Part shown: positions 1-8,259 of the stretch, one piece after another
Numbering within the stretch: position 1 is the first letter of the stretch
How the letters are laid out: every line of letters starts with the position of its first letter
DNA from: an uncultured Clostridia bacterium
Lineage (GTDB): Bacteria; Bacillota; Clostridia; Christensenellales; Pumilibacteraceae
NCBI GenBank assembly: GCA_947066105.1
Contig: CAMSYM010000002.1
Coordinates: forward strand, 62,001 to 126,000
Direction of reading: 5' to 3'
DNA length: 64,000 bases
Translations under genes and position numbers: made by a program
Notes under the pieces: model-generated
Databases searched by the model: none
What the model was told of the DNA's origin: nothing
What the model saw: the letters and a program-made list of their open reading frames with translations, nothing else

Positions 1-1698
1 TGGCAGGAGATAAAGGACATAACCGATTGGACGGAGAAAGCCAAAGATACGAGCGAGATATATTATCAGTTCGAAGGCTCGTATTCTGAAGCTTATCAGG
101 AAAACTATTCCCGAAATTTCATGCTGATGAATTGCTATAAGGACGGCGGCTTACACGCGACGTTCGGCAACGAAAATTACTACGGGTATTGGACGAACGT
201 CGACCGTAAGGGCAAAACGCTCGTATCGTTGCACGTGCTTCGCTATCAAGACAGTCAGTACAACAACGGCGCGTACGACGTCATTTGCGAAAGCATGAGC
301 CACGACTATTACGAGTATTCGTCCAACATGCCTATAATCATGTTCACCAACCAAATGCGCAGTTGCTTGATAAGCGGCGGACATTATTCGCAGATAGAAA
401 GCCTGACCGTCGAAGGCGGGCAAACGGCTTGCGTTCTCGGCGATTCGTTCTCGACCGAAGGCTTGCAAGTGACGATCAACCGCGAAGACGGCAAATCCAT
501 ATTGATCGACTCGCAATGGTACGGAAAGGGCAACTGTCCCGTAACGTTCTCCGGGTTCGACTCGTCCGTAAAAGGCGATACCGAAGTTACTTTGAGCTAT
601 AAAAACACCGACGTAACGGCTAAGTATAATTGCAGCGTGATGGGGCTTAAAGGTATTACGTTGGACACGTCGAAGATAAAAGCCAATTATCACGTAGGCG
701 ACGAGCTTGACACGACAGGACTCGTGGTGAACGCTACGCGCGACGACGACGGTATTTCCGCGGTCGAAGCGCGGCGCTATAAGATATACGGATTCGACAG
801 CAAGACCGAGGGCGAAAAAACGCTCACCGTCAAGTATGACGATAAAGACGAACACACAGCCACGTTTACAGTAAACGTTTACGGAATAAAGAGCTTGGAC
901 GTGGATTCCGAAAACGTTAAAAAAGAATATTTCGTAGGCGATAAGATCGACTTGAAAGGGCTTGTAGTCAACGCAACGTTCAACGACGATCTTACCGACG
1001 AAATAGACGTAGGTCGTGTTACGATAGAAGGCTTTGACACGAGCGCCGCTACCGAGAGCCAAGAAGTTACCGTAAAGTATCAAGGGCTTTCGCAGACCTA
1101 TAATATCAAGGTCGTTGCGCCCGAATATACGGGTACCGGCAAGTACGGCGAAACAAAGGGCGACGTTAAGCTTAAAATAGTTACGCCCACAATGTGCGAA
1201 TTCACGTTCGACGGTAAAACCACTCCGCTCGGATACACCACGCTTAAATTCGGAAATACCGTTGTTTACGGGCTTGCAAAAGCGACGGATATGACAATAA
1301 CCGATGACGAGTTTGCCGGTTTGCACAAACAGTTCGCGCTCGACAGCGAAGATATGTCTTTGTCCATGATCACAGTCTACGAAATTCCCGACGACGATTA
1401 CGGCGAGGGTTCGATCCGTTTCGAGCAAGAGCCTATGCCCGGTATCGGCGGATATACCGAGTTGCGTTTCGTGCTTATAGACGAGGATAAGGGTCAAGCC
1501 ACGATCACTTATAAGTATTGGAACGGCGGAAACAGCGATACGTTCGTTTGCAAATATACGATAGAAGGCAATATTTTCACGTTTACCGATCTTATTTCTC
1601 AGCAAGTGGGCGGTAGCGGCGCAAATTACAGCAATCTGTATAAGACATGGCAAATGAACGAAGACTTCACCATGACAAAATATAAGCCTGCGGCATAA
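1..1698 (+). CDS. Secreted surface protein with tandem bacterial Ig-like domains (5' partial)
   Basis: The frame is open from the first base, so the true N-terminus, including any signal peptide, lies outside the window; 565 residues are visible before TAA at 1696-1698. The middle holds about three consecutive bacterial Ig-like (Big_3/group-4 type) repeats, at roughly 390-640, 640-890 and 890-1120. Two of them share the motif VGD-x-(L/I)-D-x-x-G-L-V-V-N-A-T. Such domains build stalks on cell-surface or secreted proteins of Gram-positive bacteria. The remaining 190 C-terminal residues are not recognised, and no LPXTG motif or terminal membrane helix is visible. A strong terminator follows directly. 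The surface role is family knowledge; the ligand or substrate is unknown. Confidence 0.75.
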   Translation, partial: WQEIKDITDWTEKAKDTSEIYYQFEGSYSEAYQENYSRNFMLMNCYKDGGLHATFGNENYYGYWTNVDRKGKTLVSLHVLRYQDSQYNNGAYDVICESMSHDYYEYSSNMPIIMFTNQMRSCLISGGHYSQIESLTVEGGQTACVLGDSFSTEGLQVTINREDGKSILIDSQWYGKGNCPVTFSGFDSSVKGDTEVTLSYKNTDVTAKYNCSVMGLKGITLDTSKIKANYHVGDELDTTGLVVNATRDDDGISAVEARRYKIYGFDSKTEGEKTLTVKYDDKDEHTATFTVNVYGIKSLDVDSENVKKEYFVGDKIDLKGLVVNATFNDDLTDEIDVGRVTIEGFDTSAATESQEVTVKYQGLSQTYNIKVVAPEYTGTGKYGETKGDVKLKIVTPTMCEFTFDGKTTPLGYTTLKFGNTVVYGLAKATDMTITDDEFAGLHKQFALDSEDMSLSMITVYEIPDDDYGEGSIRFEQEPMPGIGGYTELRFVLIDEDKGQATITYKYWNGGNSDTFVCKYTIEGNIFTFTDLISQQVGGSGANYSNLYKTWQMNEDFTMTKYKPAA

Positions 1699-1726
1699 AA
1701 AACTTATATTTGCAACTTTATAGTAG

Positions 1727-1758
1727 AAGGAGCGTCCGATTTTTCGGATGCTCCTTTT
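1727..1758 (+). terminator. Rho-independent terminator after the Ig-like protein gene
   Basis: A 13-bp stem (1727-1739 with 1744-1756, one G-T pair) closes a 4-base T loop and runs into a short T stretch. It separates the surface protein gene from the rpsF operon. Confidence 0.85.
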
Positions 1759-1795
1759 GCGTGCGTGCGAATTTTGAGCAATGGATATAAAACGC

Positions 1796-1824
1796 TTGCC
1801 AAACCGCGGAGCAAGTGTTATAAT
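1796..1824 (+). promoter_or_regulatory. Sigma-A-type promoter of the rpsF-ssb-rpsR operon
   Basis: TTGCCA at 1796-1801 and TATAAT at 1819-1824 are separated by 17 bases. This leaves a leader of about 68 bases before rpsF. No S6:S18 autoregulatory fold was worked out in that leader. Confidence 0.75.
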
Positions 1825-1898
1825 CATACAGCGGTCGAATATCTACGATCGCGTCCTTACCCGTTTAAGCAGCGGGTCATAGACCGAAAGGAGGGTAT

Positions 1899-2195
1899 AT
1901 GAATAATTACGAAATGCTTTATATCCTGTCCGACAAGCAGGACGCCGAAGCGAAAAACGCTTTGGTGCAAAAGTTCAAGTCGCTCGTCGAAGAATACGGC
2001 GAAGTGACTGCCGAAGAATGGGGCGGCGGCTCGCGCAAGCTCGAATATCCCATTCAGACCAAGATCTCCGGCAAGCACTTGACGGGCTACTACGTGTTGA
2101 TGAAGTTCACCGCACCGCCCGAGCTTCCCGCCGAGATCGAACGTCAAATGCGTATCAGCGATGATGTTTTGCGGTTCATGATCGAAAGAGTGTAG
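1899..2195 (+). CDS. rpsF: 30S ribosomal protein S6
   Basis: This 98-residue protein matches bS6 along its whole length, starting MNNYEMLYIL and carrying the central run Y-x-x-x-K-F beta-strand pattern. S6 binds S18 on the platform of the small subunit. The ATG at 1899 follows an excellent AAAGGAGG ribosome binding site at 1887-1894. Unlike many homologues it has no long acidic or low-complexity tail. It is the first gene of the conserved rpsF-ssb-rpsR operon, and that synteny supports the call. Confidence 0.96.
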   Translation: MNNYEMLYILSDKQDAEAKNALVQKFKSLVEEYGEVTAEEWGGGSRKLEYPIQTKISGKHLTGYYVLMKFTAPPELPAEIERQMRISDDVLRFMIERV

Positions 2196-2274
2196 TTAAG
2201 GCTTCGGTCGGCGTTGCGCGTTGTCGTCAGCGTTGCGCGCGTCGCTACCGATAGATCAAGGAGCAATAAGAGAA

Positions 2275-2697
2275 ATGAATAAAATTATATTGATAGGTAA
2301 TCTTACGCGCGACCCCGAGTCGAGCAGTACGCAGGGCGGAGTCAATTTTACGCGGTTCAATATCGCGGTCAACCGTCCGTTCACCAACGCCAACGGCGAA
2401 CGTGTCGCCGATTATTTCGACGTTATTTGCTGGCGTCAGCTCGCGGAGCGTTGCGCCAAGTATTTGTTTAAGGGTAGCAAGGTCGGTATCAACGGTTCGG
2501 TACAGCGTAGACAGTACGAGGACCGCGACGGCGTAAAGCGCACGTCGTTCGACGTCGTAGCCGACGAAGTGGAGTTCCTTACGCCCAAAAATACGGGCGG
2601 GTTCAGCCGCGAAGGCTCGCAGGGCGGGTATACGCCCGAAGAGCCGCACCAGGTGTCGGATATGCAGCCCGTCGATAACGACGATCTCCCGTTTTAA
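2275..2697 (+). CDS. ssb: Single-stranded DNA-binding protein
   Basis: A 140-residue SSB: the N-terminal OB fold (MNKIILIGNLTRDPE start, central DYFDVICW) binds single-stranded DNA as a tetramer. The acidic C-terminal tip DNDDLPF recruits replication and repair proteins. The open frame extends upstream to 2221, but I choose ATG 2275 because it sits behind AAGGAG at 2259-2264 and gives the canonical N-terminus. The linker after the OB fold is short. The gene lies between rpsF and rpsR as in most Firmicutes, and a nested palindrome of about 95 bases separates it from rpsR. Confidence 0.96.
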   Translation: MNKIILIGNLTRDPESSSTQGGVNFTRFNIAVNRPFTNANGERVADYFDVICWRQLAERCAKYLFKGSKVGINGSVQRRQYEDRDGVKRTSFDVVADEVEFLTPKNTGGFSREGSQGGYTPEEPHQVSDMQPVDNDDLPF

Positions 2698-2709
2698 ACA
2701 ACCATACAT

Positions 2710-2803
2710 CGCGCAATAGTGCGTCAGCCGTCGCGTCGCGCTCGGTCATGTGCGTCTATGCACACTCTCGTCGCCCGACGCTCGGACTTTCTGCTCTTGC
2801 GCG
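2710..2803. repeat. Nested palindromic element (family B) downstream of ssb
   Basis: The outer arms CGCGCAA (2710-2716) and TTGCGCG (2797-2803) enclose an imperfect inner stem and a tip hairpin TGTGC/GCACA around 2750-2764. The segment 2739-2774 (CGCTCGGTCA ... CTCGTCGC) resembles 39276-39310 downstream of adhE. It probably folds in the rps operon mRNA between ssb and rpsR, as a 3' stabiliser or partial terminator; the role is inference. Confidence 0.5.
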
Positions 2804-2832
2804 CGTCTGATTATTTAAAAATCCGATGGGTA

Positions 2833-2935
2833 AAAAAGCAAGCGCGATCCGCTTGCAACGCTTTTATCGCTAACAGCATACATCGCGCAACAATCAACAG
2901 TACTTCGGTTGTCGCGTAGCGTATGCGACAAAACA
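2833..2935. other. Intergenic hairpins upstream of rpsR
   Basis: The stretch between the palindrome and rpsR holds two further hairpins: GCAAGCG/CGCTTGC around 2840-2858, and a nested CATAC...CGCG...CGCG...GTATG structure around 2878-2926. I see no gene in it. The start codon of rpsR at 3000 has its own ribosome binding site. Confidence 0.4.
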
Positions 2936-2999
2936 ATCATTTTATCGATAGTTCCGATACGATCGGGACGCAAAACAAAAATCAAGGAGAATTTCCGTC

Positions 3000-3275
3000 A
3001 TGGATAAGAATAAAGGCAGAGTAAAGACCAATGACGGCGACGATAAAGTTCGCCGCACCCGTCGTCCCGCTAAAAAGCGCGTTTGCGAATATTGCCAGGG
3101 ACACATCGAAAGAGTGGACTATAAGGACGTAGAGCGTCTTAAAAAGTACACCGCCGAAAACGGCAAGATCTTGCCGCGCCGCGCGACCGGACTTTGCGCC
3201 GAGCATCAGCGCGACGTCACCACCGCTATCAAGCGCGCGCGCGTTATGGCGTTGTTGCCGTTCCGCGGCGAGTGA
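3000..3275 (+). CDS. rpsR: 30S ribosomal protein S18
   Basis: A 91-residue bS18 with a basic N-terminal extension. The body is conserved ([16 protein letters not shown]-x-TG). The cysteines C-x2-C in CEYC and the later C-x2-H in LCAEH match the zinc-binding form of S18. It contacts S6 on the 30S platform. The ATG at 3000 follows AAGGAGAA at 2984-2991. It closes the rpsF-ssb-rpsR operon and is followed by a palindromic element ending in a T run. Confidence 0.96.
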   Translation: MDKNKGRVKTNDGDDKVRRTRRPAKKRVCEYCQGHIERVDYKDVERLKKYTAENGKILPRRATGLCAEHQRDVTTAIKRARVMALLPFRGE

Positions 3276-3306
3276 TCTATTCGCAAACAAGCAAGCTTGT
3301 GCGCCG

Positions 3307-3388
3307 ATCTTGCTGTAAAATTCCGCGCTAAATGCGTTGCGCCGCATTCGACGTAGCGCTGCTACGACTCCATTCGGCGCGCCTTTTT
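3307..3388 (+). repeat. Palindromic terminator-like element (family A, copy 1)
   Basis: The element starts ATCTTGCT, has AAATGCGTTGCGC 23 bases further on, then a long imperfect hairpin (arms 3339-3357 and 3361-3382, tip CGTAGC/GCTACG), and ends in CTTTTT at 3383-3388. The copy at 11046-11128 has the same flanks and spacing but different hairpin arms. The T run makes it a plausible terminator for the rps operon. Confidence 0.6.
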
Positions 3389-3467
3389 ATCACGAAATTT
3401 TTCGACGCAATATCGACGCGTCACTTGCATGTTTGCTCATTAAACTTATTTTAATATGATCGAGTTT

Positions 3468-3495
3468 AAACGGGCAATTAAACGGTTGTCCGTTT
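3468..3495 (+). promoter_or_regulatory. Hairpin in the leader of the ABC-F gene
   Basis: AAACGGGCAA (3468-3477) pairs with TTGTCCGTTT (3486-3495) around an 8-base loop, about 40 bases before the ABC-F start codon. Many ABC-F genes are controlled by leader attenuation, so a regulatory role is possible, but no alternative antiterminator or strong T run is evident. Confidence 0.3.
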
Positions 3496-3534
3496 ATTCA
3501 TTGAGAGTAAAGACATTAAAAGGAATAAAGCATA

Positions 3535-5112
3535 ATGATCAACGTATCAAACGTCAAATTGCAGTTCGGCACGCGCGTGCTGTTTGAAAACGTCAATATC
3601 AAATTCGCCGAAGGCAATTGCTACGGCATTATCGGCGCGAACGGCGCGGGTAAGTCCACGTTTTTAAAGCTGTTGTCGGGCAAGATCGAGCCGAGCAAGG
3701 GCGATATTTCCATGGGCAAGGGCGAGCGCATGTCCGTACTCGAACAGAACCAAAACGCATACGACGAATATACCGTGCGCGAAGCTGTCATTTGCGGACA
3801 CCGCGAGCTTGCCGATATTCGGCGTAAGCGCGAAGTGCTGTACGCCAAGTCCGACTTTACCGAGGAGGACGGCAATCTTGCCGCCGAGCTTGAAACCAAG
3901 TACGGCGAGCTTGGCGGATACGAATGCGAGATCGACGCCGAAACGCTTTTGAACAGTATAGGTATCGATCAGGGCTTGTTCGATACGCTCATGCGCGACA
4001 TCGAGCCGAAAGTAAAGGTCAAGGTGTTGATCGCGCAATGCTTGTTCGGTAAGCCGGATATTCTTTTGTTGGACGAGCCGACGAATAACCTTGACATCAA
4101 AACCGTGCGGTGGTTGCAAGAGTATATCAAAAGCATGGAGCAAGCGACGGTCATCGTCGTGTCGCATAACCGACATTTTCTCAATCAGGTATGCACGCAT
4201 ATTTGCGACGTTGATTATTCGGCGATCAATATGTTTGTCGGGAACTACGATTTTTGGTACGAGTCGTCACAGCTCATTCTGCGCCAACAGCGCGAAGCCA
4301 ATAAAAAGGCGGAAGCGCGTATCAAGGAATTGCGCGAGTTCATAGCGCGGTTCTCGGCTAATGCGAGTAAGTCCAAGCAGGCGACCAGCCGCAAGCGCGA
4401 ACTCGACAAGATCGAAATACAGGACATTAAGCCCAGTTCGCGCAAGTATCCGTATATCGATTACAAGTTCGAGCGCGATCCCGGCAACGATATCCTGCGC
4501 GTGGAAAAGCTTACTAAGAAAGGGTTTTTCGAAAACGTGTCGTTCAACGTCGGGCGCGACGACAAGATAGGGTTTTTGACCGACAACAGCCTTGCCGTGG
4601 CGGAGTTGTTCGATTGCATATTCGGCGACAGCAAGCCCGATTCGGGCAGGGTCATATGGGGCAAGAACGTAAAGCCCGCATACATGCCGCAAAACTACGA
4701 CAAGTATTTCGACGGGTGCGGTCTTTCGCTCGTCAAGTGGATAGATCAGTGGTCGGAAAACCACGAGCAGGAGTATTTGCGGTCGTGGCTCGGCAGATTG
4801 CTGTTTTCGGGCGACGAGGCGCTTAAATCGGCGAGCGTGTTGTCGGGCGGGGAAAAAGCGCGGTGTATGCTCGCGCGCATGATGTTGCTTTCGCCTAATT
4901 TCCTTATCTTCGACGAGCCGACCAACCATCTCGATCTCGAAAGCATCACGTCGCTCAATAAGGGCATGATAAACTTTAAAGCGCCCATATTGTTTGTAAC
5001 CGCCGACGAAGAGATCATGTCGTCCGTTGCCAACCGTATCATTATGATCGAGAACGGACAAAAGTCGTACGACCGACCCGTTACTTACGACGAGTATATA
5101 GCGGCGCTGTAA
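3535..5112 (+). CDS. ABC-F family ATPase (YbiT/YkpA-like)
   Basis: A 525-residue protein with two ABC ATPase domains and no membrane segment, the ABC-F layout of factors that act on ribosomes. Domain 1 has Walker A GANGAGKST (residues 35-43) and Walker B ILLLDEPTNNLD. Domain 2 has the signature LSGGEKARCMLAR and FDEPTNHLD. The linker, near residues 245-300, is rich in Arg and Lys. Two sites are eroded: the first-domain signature reads DIEPKVKVKVLIAQ rather than LSGGE (YbiT relatives also deviate here), and the second-domain P-loop reads GFLTDNSLAVAEL with no lysine. ATG 3535 follows AAAAGGAATAAAG. Its exact translational role cannot be read from sequence. Confidence 0.85.
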   Translation: MINVSNVKLQFGTRVLFENVNIKFAEGNCYGIIGANGAGKSTFLKLLSGKIEPSKGDISMGKGERMSVLEQNQNAYDEYTVREAVICGHRELADIRRKREVLYAKSDFTEEDGNLAAELETKYGELGGYECEIDAETLLNSIGIDQGLFDTLMRDIEPKVKVKVLIAQCLFGKPDILLLDEPTNNLDIKTVRWLQEYIKSMEQATVIVVSHNRHFLNQVCTHICDVDYSAINMFVGNYDFWYESSQLILRQQREANKKAEARIKELREFIARFSANASKSKQATSRKRELDKIEIQDIKPSSRKYPYIDYKFERDPGNDILRVEKLTKKGFFENVSFNVGRDDKIGFLTDNSLAVAELFDCIFGDSKPDSGRVIWGKNVKPAYMPQNYDKYFDGCGLSLVKWIDQWSENHEQEYLRSWLGRLLFSGDEALKSASVLSGGEKARCMLARMMLLSPNFLIFDEPTNHLDLESITSLNKGMINFKAPILFVTADEEIMSSVANRIIMIENGQKSYDRPVTYDEYIAAL

Positions 5113-5151
5113 AAATTCGGAAATATAAATGCGTCATAATTGTTAACTAAG

Positions 5152-5220
5152 TATTAGTGCGGCTAACGCCTGGATCTCTCCACTACACTCGCATACGCTC
5201 GTTTCGGTCGAGATGATGGG
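5152..5220. repeat. Dispersed intergenic repeat, copy 1
   Basis: The copy runs from TATTAGTGCGGCTAACGCC to GAGATGATGG and matches the copy at 5461-5528 at all but one position over about 68 bases. It ends in a run of eight G. There is no coding content. Confidence 0.75.
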
Positions 5221-5422
5221 GGGGGCGAAAAAGCGTTTCTATTATTTATATAGAAAAGTAACCAACAATCAACATTCCCATCATTTCGAGCGGAGTAAGC
5301 GATAAAGCATAATTAATGCTAACGATATTTAGAATTGTACAATATCGTTTATCGTAACAAAAAACTACGCGTAGCCTCCGGCTACCGAGAAATCAAGGCG
5401 AGCCGCCGCAAGGTGAATAAGT

Positions 5423-5449
5423 AATTCGGAATTCGGAAAGCGGAATTAA
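5423..5449. repeat. AATTCGG dispersed repeat, copy 1
   Basis: AATTCGGAATTCGGAA followed by GCGGAATTAA. The reverse complement of a closely similar stretch lies at 40536-40571. Confidence 0.45.
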
Positions 5450-5460
5450 GGGCGATTGAA

Positions 5461-5528
5461 TATTAGTGCGGCTAACGCCTGGATCTCTCCGCTACACTCG
5501 CATACGCTCGTTTCGGTCGAGATGATGG
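5461..5528. repeat. Dispersed intergenic repeat, copy 2
   Basis: Second copy of the repeat at 5152-5220, in the same orientation, 309 bases downstream. Here the end reads GATGATGGTGTGGG instead of a G run. Confidence 0.75.
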
Positions 5529-5760
5529 TGTGGGCGATGTGTGATACATTATGCTTTTCTTGTCATCCTGAGCGAAGCGAAGGATCTCAACCATATAAAA
5601 TAAATAAAGATTAGATTGCCCACTGCGCAACGCTTGTTCGGAATGACAAAAGTGAATCTCACTGCATGACGCTTGTTCGGAATGACAAGCTAATATGCGA
5701 AAGGCATGATCGCCATAAAAACATTCGATTTTTCATTCTGCATTAAATAATCGTAATCGG

Positions 5761-5789
5761 TTGACTAAATATGCACAAAAGTATATAAT
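5761..5789 (+). promoter_or_regulatory. Strong promoter giving a predicted leaderless mRNA for the glmU-like gene
   Basis: TTGACT (5761-5766), a 17-base spacer and TATAAT (5784-5789). The expected start point, seven bases after the -10 hexamer, is 5796, which is the A of an in-frame ATG. No Shine-Dalgarno sequence is present. Confidence 0.75.
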
Positions 5790-5795
5790 ATGCGT

Positions 5796-6995
5796 ATGGT
5801 CGATTTAGGTATAAACGTAGTCGTTCTTCGCGTTAAAAGCAATATGCTCGGCGAGGTTTGGAATATCCCCGTGTTCGGCAAAACGCTGGAAGGGTGGGTC
5901 GCGTCCGCGCTCAACGCGCCGTACAAAACGGTGGAAGCGTCGCCCGTCATCAATCTTGCCGACAAGCTAATGTCCGCGGTCGACCGCAGTAAGCCCGTTA
6001 CCGTCGTGCTGTATTGCGACACGCCGTTGTTGACGAAGGGTACTGTCGCAAACGCGATAGAAAAATTGACCGAGCAAAAGCTCGATATGCTAAAACTCCA
6101 ACGCGGTTGCGTGTTCAAGACCGAATATTTGTTCGGCACGGAATCGCTGTATATTCAAGAGCCGTCTGGTAGCGGCGAGTTCGAAGCGGTCACCGATTGC
6201 GAAGGTTTATCGCGCATTGCCGATAACATCAGGCGCAGGATACTGCGTTATCACGCCGCCAACGGGGTCAAGATATATGACTTTGCAAACACGCATATCG
6301 ATTGCGACGTCGTGATCTCCAAGGGCGCGACGGTCGAGCCGTATAATTTTATCAAGGGTAAAACGATAATCAAGTCCGACGCGCATATCATGCCGGGCAA
6401 TTATATCGAAAACTGCATAATCGGGCGCGGGGCGCGTATCGACAGCTCGCGGCTGTACGACAGCCTTGTCGGAGCGGACACACGCGTCGGTCCGTTCGCA
6501 TATCTGCGTCCCAATACCGTAGTCGGTTGCGATTGCCGTATCGGCGATTTCGTCGAACTTAAAAACTGCGTTATCGGCGACGGTTGCAAGGTCAGTCATT
6601 TGACGTACATCGGCGATGCGGAGCTTGGCAGGGATTGTAACGTCGGGTGCGGCGTTGTGTTCGCCAATTACGACGGCAAAAACAAGTATAAGTCGGTGGT
6701 GGGCGAACGCGTGTTCATCGGTTCGAATGCGAATATAGTCGCGCCAGTGACGATAGCCGATCGCGCGTTTATCGCGGCGGGTTCTACCATTACGAGCGGC
6801 GTACCCGGTCAGGCGCTTGCCGTCGCGCGTGCGCGGCAGGTCGTTATCCCCGATTGGAAAGGAAATATGTATGCGCCGCCGAGCGGCAATCCGCAACCGC
6901 GTGCGTACGATCTTGTCAGTTATTCGGACGGGATAATCGACGGCTCGGCGAGCGCCGACAACAACGATCGCGAAAACGACGGCGGACAGCCGTAA
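5796..6995 (+). CDS. glmU: GlmU-like protein: eroded uridyltransferase domain plus intact acetyltransferase domain
   Basis: The C-terminal half is a complete left-handed beta-helix acetyltransferase of the GlmU type (PFAYLRPNTVVG, SHLTYIGDAE, NYDGKNKYK, IGSNANIVAPV), including the catalytic His in SHLTYIG. This domain acetylates glucosamine-1-phosphate for peptidoglycan precursor synthesis. The N-terminal nucleotidyltransferase half is short and lacks the LAAGxGTRM loop; only remnants such as YCDTPLL remain, so uridyl transfer is probably lost. I place the start at ATG 5796 because ATG 5790 overlaps the -10 box. The C-terminal tail is low-complexity. Its position directly before prs matches the usual Firmicutes glmU-prs order. 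A separate uridyltransferase may exist elsewhere; that is inference. Confidence 0.85.
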   Translation: MVDLGINVVVLRVKSNMLGEVWNIPVFGKTLEGWVASALNAPYKTVEASPVINLADKLMSAVDRSKPVTVVLYCDTPLLTKGTVANAIEKLTEQKLDMLKLQRGCVFKTEYLFGTESLYIQEPSGSGEFEAVTDCEGLSRIADNIRRRILRYHAANGVKIYDFANTHIDCDVVISKGATVEPYNFIKGKTIIKSDAHIMPGNYIENCIIGRGARIDSSRLYDSLVGADTRVGPFAYLRPNTVVGCDCRIGDFVELKNCVIGDGCKVSHLTYIGDAELGRDCNVGCGVVFANYDGKNKYKSVVGERVFIGSNANIVAPVTIADRAFIAAGSTITSGVPGQALAVARARQVVIPDWKGNMYAPPSGNPQPRAYDLVSYSDGIIDGSASADNNDRENDGGQP

Positions 6996-7019
6996 ATAAC
7001 ATATTATTCGGAGGCACCA

Positions 7020-7985
7020 ATGATAGCTCACGGCAACAAGATCAAACTTTTTTGCGGCAACGCCTGTAAAGGCTTGGCGGAACAAATCGCGGCGCGGCTC
7101 AAAATGAAATTATCGGAAGCGGAAGTCGGACAGTTCAGCGACGGCGAAATTTCCGTTACGATAGGCGAGACCGTACGCGGTTGCGACGTGTTTGTCATAC
7201 AGTCCACGTCCATGCCGACCAACGACAACCTTATGGAATTGCTCGTAATGATCGATGCGCTCAAACGCGCGTCGGCGGGACGCATAACGGCGGTCATTCC
7301 GTACTTCGGCTATGCGCGTCAGGACCGTAAAGCGCGTGCGCGCGATCCCATTACCGCCAAGCTCGTTGCCGATCTGCTTACGACCGCGGGCGCGGACAGA
7401 GTGCTTACGATGGATCTTCACGCCGCGCAGATACAGGGCTTTTTCAATATTCCCGTAGACCATCTGTTGGGCGTGCCTATCCTTGCCAAAGCCATCGCAA
7501 ACGAACAGTTTATCAAGGAAGCGGGCGACGATCTCGTCGTTGTATCGCCAGACGTCGGCTCGGTGGGAAGAGCGCGGCAAATGGCGCAAAAGCTCAATAA
7601 GACGCTCGCCATCGTCGATAAGCGCCGTCCCAAAGCCAACGTCATGGAAGTTATGAACATAATAGGCGACGTCAAGGGCAAGCGTTGCCTTATCGTCGAC
7701 GATATGATCGACACGGCGGGCACTATCGCGCAGGGCGCGAAAGCGCTCGTGGACGTGGGCGGCGCGGCGGACGTTTACGCTTGCTGTACGCACCCCGTGC
7801 TTTCCGGTCCCGCCATAGACAGACTGGAAAACTCGGTCATCAAAAAGTTGTTTATGCTCGACACGATAGAGTTGCCCGAAGATAAAAAACTGGACAAGTT
7901 TATTTCCGTCACGGTCGCGCCTATTTTCGCGGAAGCTATCGCCGCCATATTCGCCGACCTGCCCGTGTCCAAGCTGTACGATTGA
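7020..7985 (+). CDS. prs: Ribose-phosphate pyrophosphokinase (PRPP synthase)
   Basis: A 321-residue class I PRPP synthase that transfers pyrophosphate from ATP to ribose-5-phosphate for nucleotide, His and Trp synthesis. The landmarks are all present: [26 protein letters not shown], the VSPDVGS flexible loop and the PRPP-binding loop [15 protein letters not shown] 7020 follows GGAGGC at 7010-7015, 24 bases after the glmU-like gene, so the two are cotranscribed. A terminator follows. Confidence 0.97.
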   Translation: MIAHGNKIKLFCGNACKGLAEQIAARLKMKLSEAEVGQFSDGEISVTIGETVRGCDVFVIQSTSMPTNDNLMELLVMIDALKRASAGRITAVIPYFGYARQDRKARARDPITAKLVADLLTTAGADRVLTMDLHAAQIQGFFNIPVDHLLGVPILAKAIANEQFIKEAGDDLVVVSPDVGSVGRARQMAQKLNKTLAIVDKRRPKANVMEVMNIIGDVKGKRCLIVDDMIDTAGTIAQGAKALVDVGGAADVYACCTHPVLSGPAIDRLENSVIKKLFMLDTIELPEDKKLDKFISVTVAPIFAEAIAAIFADLPVSKLYD

Positions 7986-8010
7986 TAATTGCAGTAAAAC
8001 AAACCCGCGA

Positions 8011-8036
8011 CCCATGCCGAAAAGCATGGGTTTGAT
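8011..8036 (+). terminator. Terminator after prs
   Basis: ACCCATGC (8011-8018) pairs with GCATGGGT (8025-8032) around a 6-base loop, followed by TTGATTT. The stem is good but the T stretch is interrupted. Confidence 0.65.
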
Positions 8037-8198
8037 TTAGCGTCGATTTTCCGTGATATGTAGCCGAAAATTGTCGTATAATACGGAAATTACCGAATAC
8101 TCCGCAATTACGACGCGATACGACAAAATATAATAACGTAATTTTTGCATGTCAGCGGAAAACGGGATAGTGGTTGCAGGCGAACTATATAGCGATAC

Positions 8199-8232
8199 GA
8201 AAAAACGCGCTCGAAAAAGGTCGGGCGCGTTT
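8199..8232 (-). terminator. Terminator of spoIIID
   Basis: On the minus strand, AAACGCGC and GCGCGTTT (8225-8232 and 8203-8210) pair, and the second arm runs straight into six T. It lies 28 bases past the spoIIID stop. Confidence 0.75.
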
Positions 8233-8259
8233 CGCGTTACGTATTGTTCGGTTGGCGTG

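Larger units (their letters stand above)
5113..5760. other. Gene-free region with dispersed repeats
   Basis: This stretch of about 650 bases has no supported gene. It holds two near-identical copies of a repeat of about 68 bases (5152-5220 and 5461-5528), a segment beginning TGTCATCCTGAGCGAAGCG at 5561, two nearby copies of ACGCTTGTTCGGAATGACAA around 5631 and 5669, and an AATTCGGAATTCGGAA motif at 5423-5449 that recurs inverted at 40536-40571. Confidence 0.7.

Noticed and set aside
151..1827. Long minus-strand open frame of 558 codons opposite the Ig-like protein gene
   Set aside because: It is antisense to a clear domain-bearing protein, runs through that gene's terminator and has a composition typical of a shadow frame. 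Similar long antisense frames occur opposite many genes here because of GC-rich third positions.
2719..2919. 66-codon frame between ssb and rpsR
   Set aside because: It coincides with nested palindromes, has no ribosome binding site and an Arg/Ser-rich composition as expected from structured DNA.
5113..5760. CRISPR array or insertion sequence in the repeat-rich gap
   Set aside because: The repeats are too few and irregularly spaced (309 bases apart) for CRISPR, and no transposase frame or terminal inverted repeats are present.
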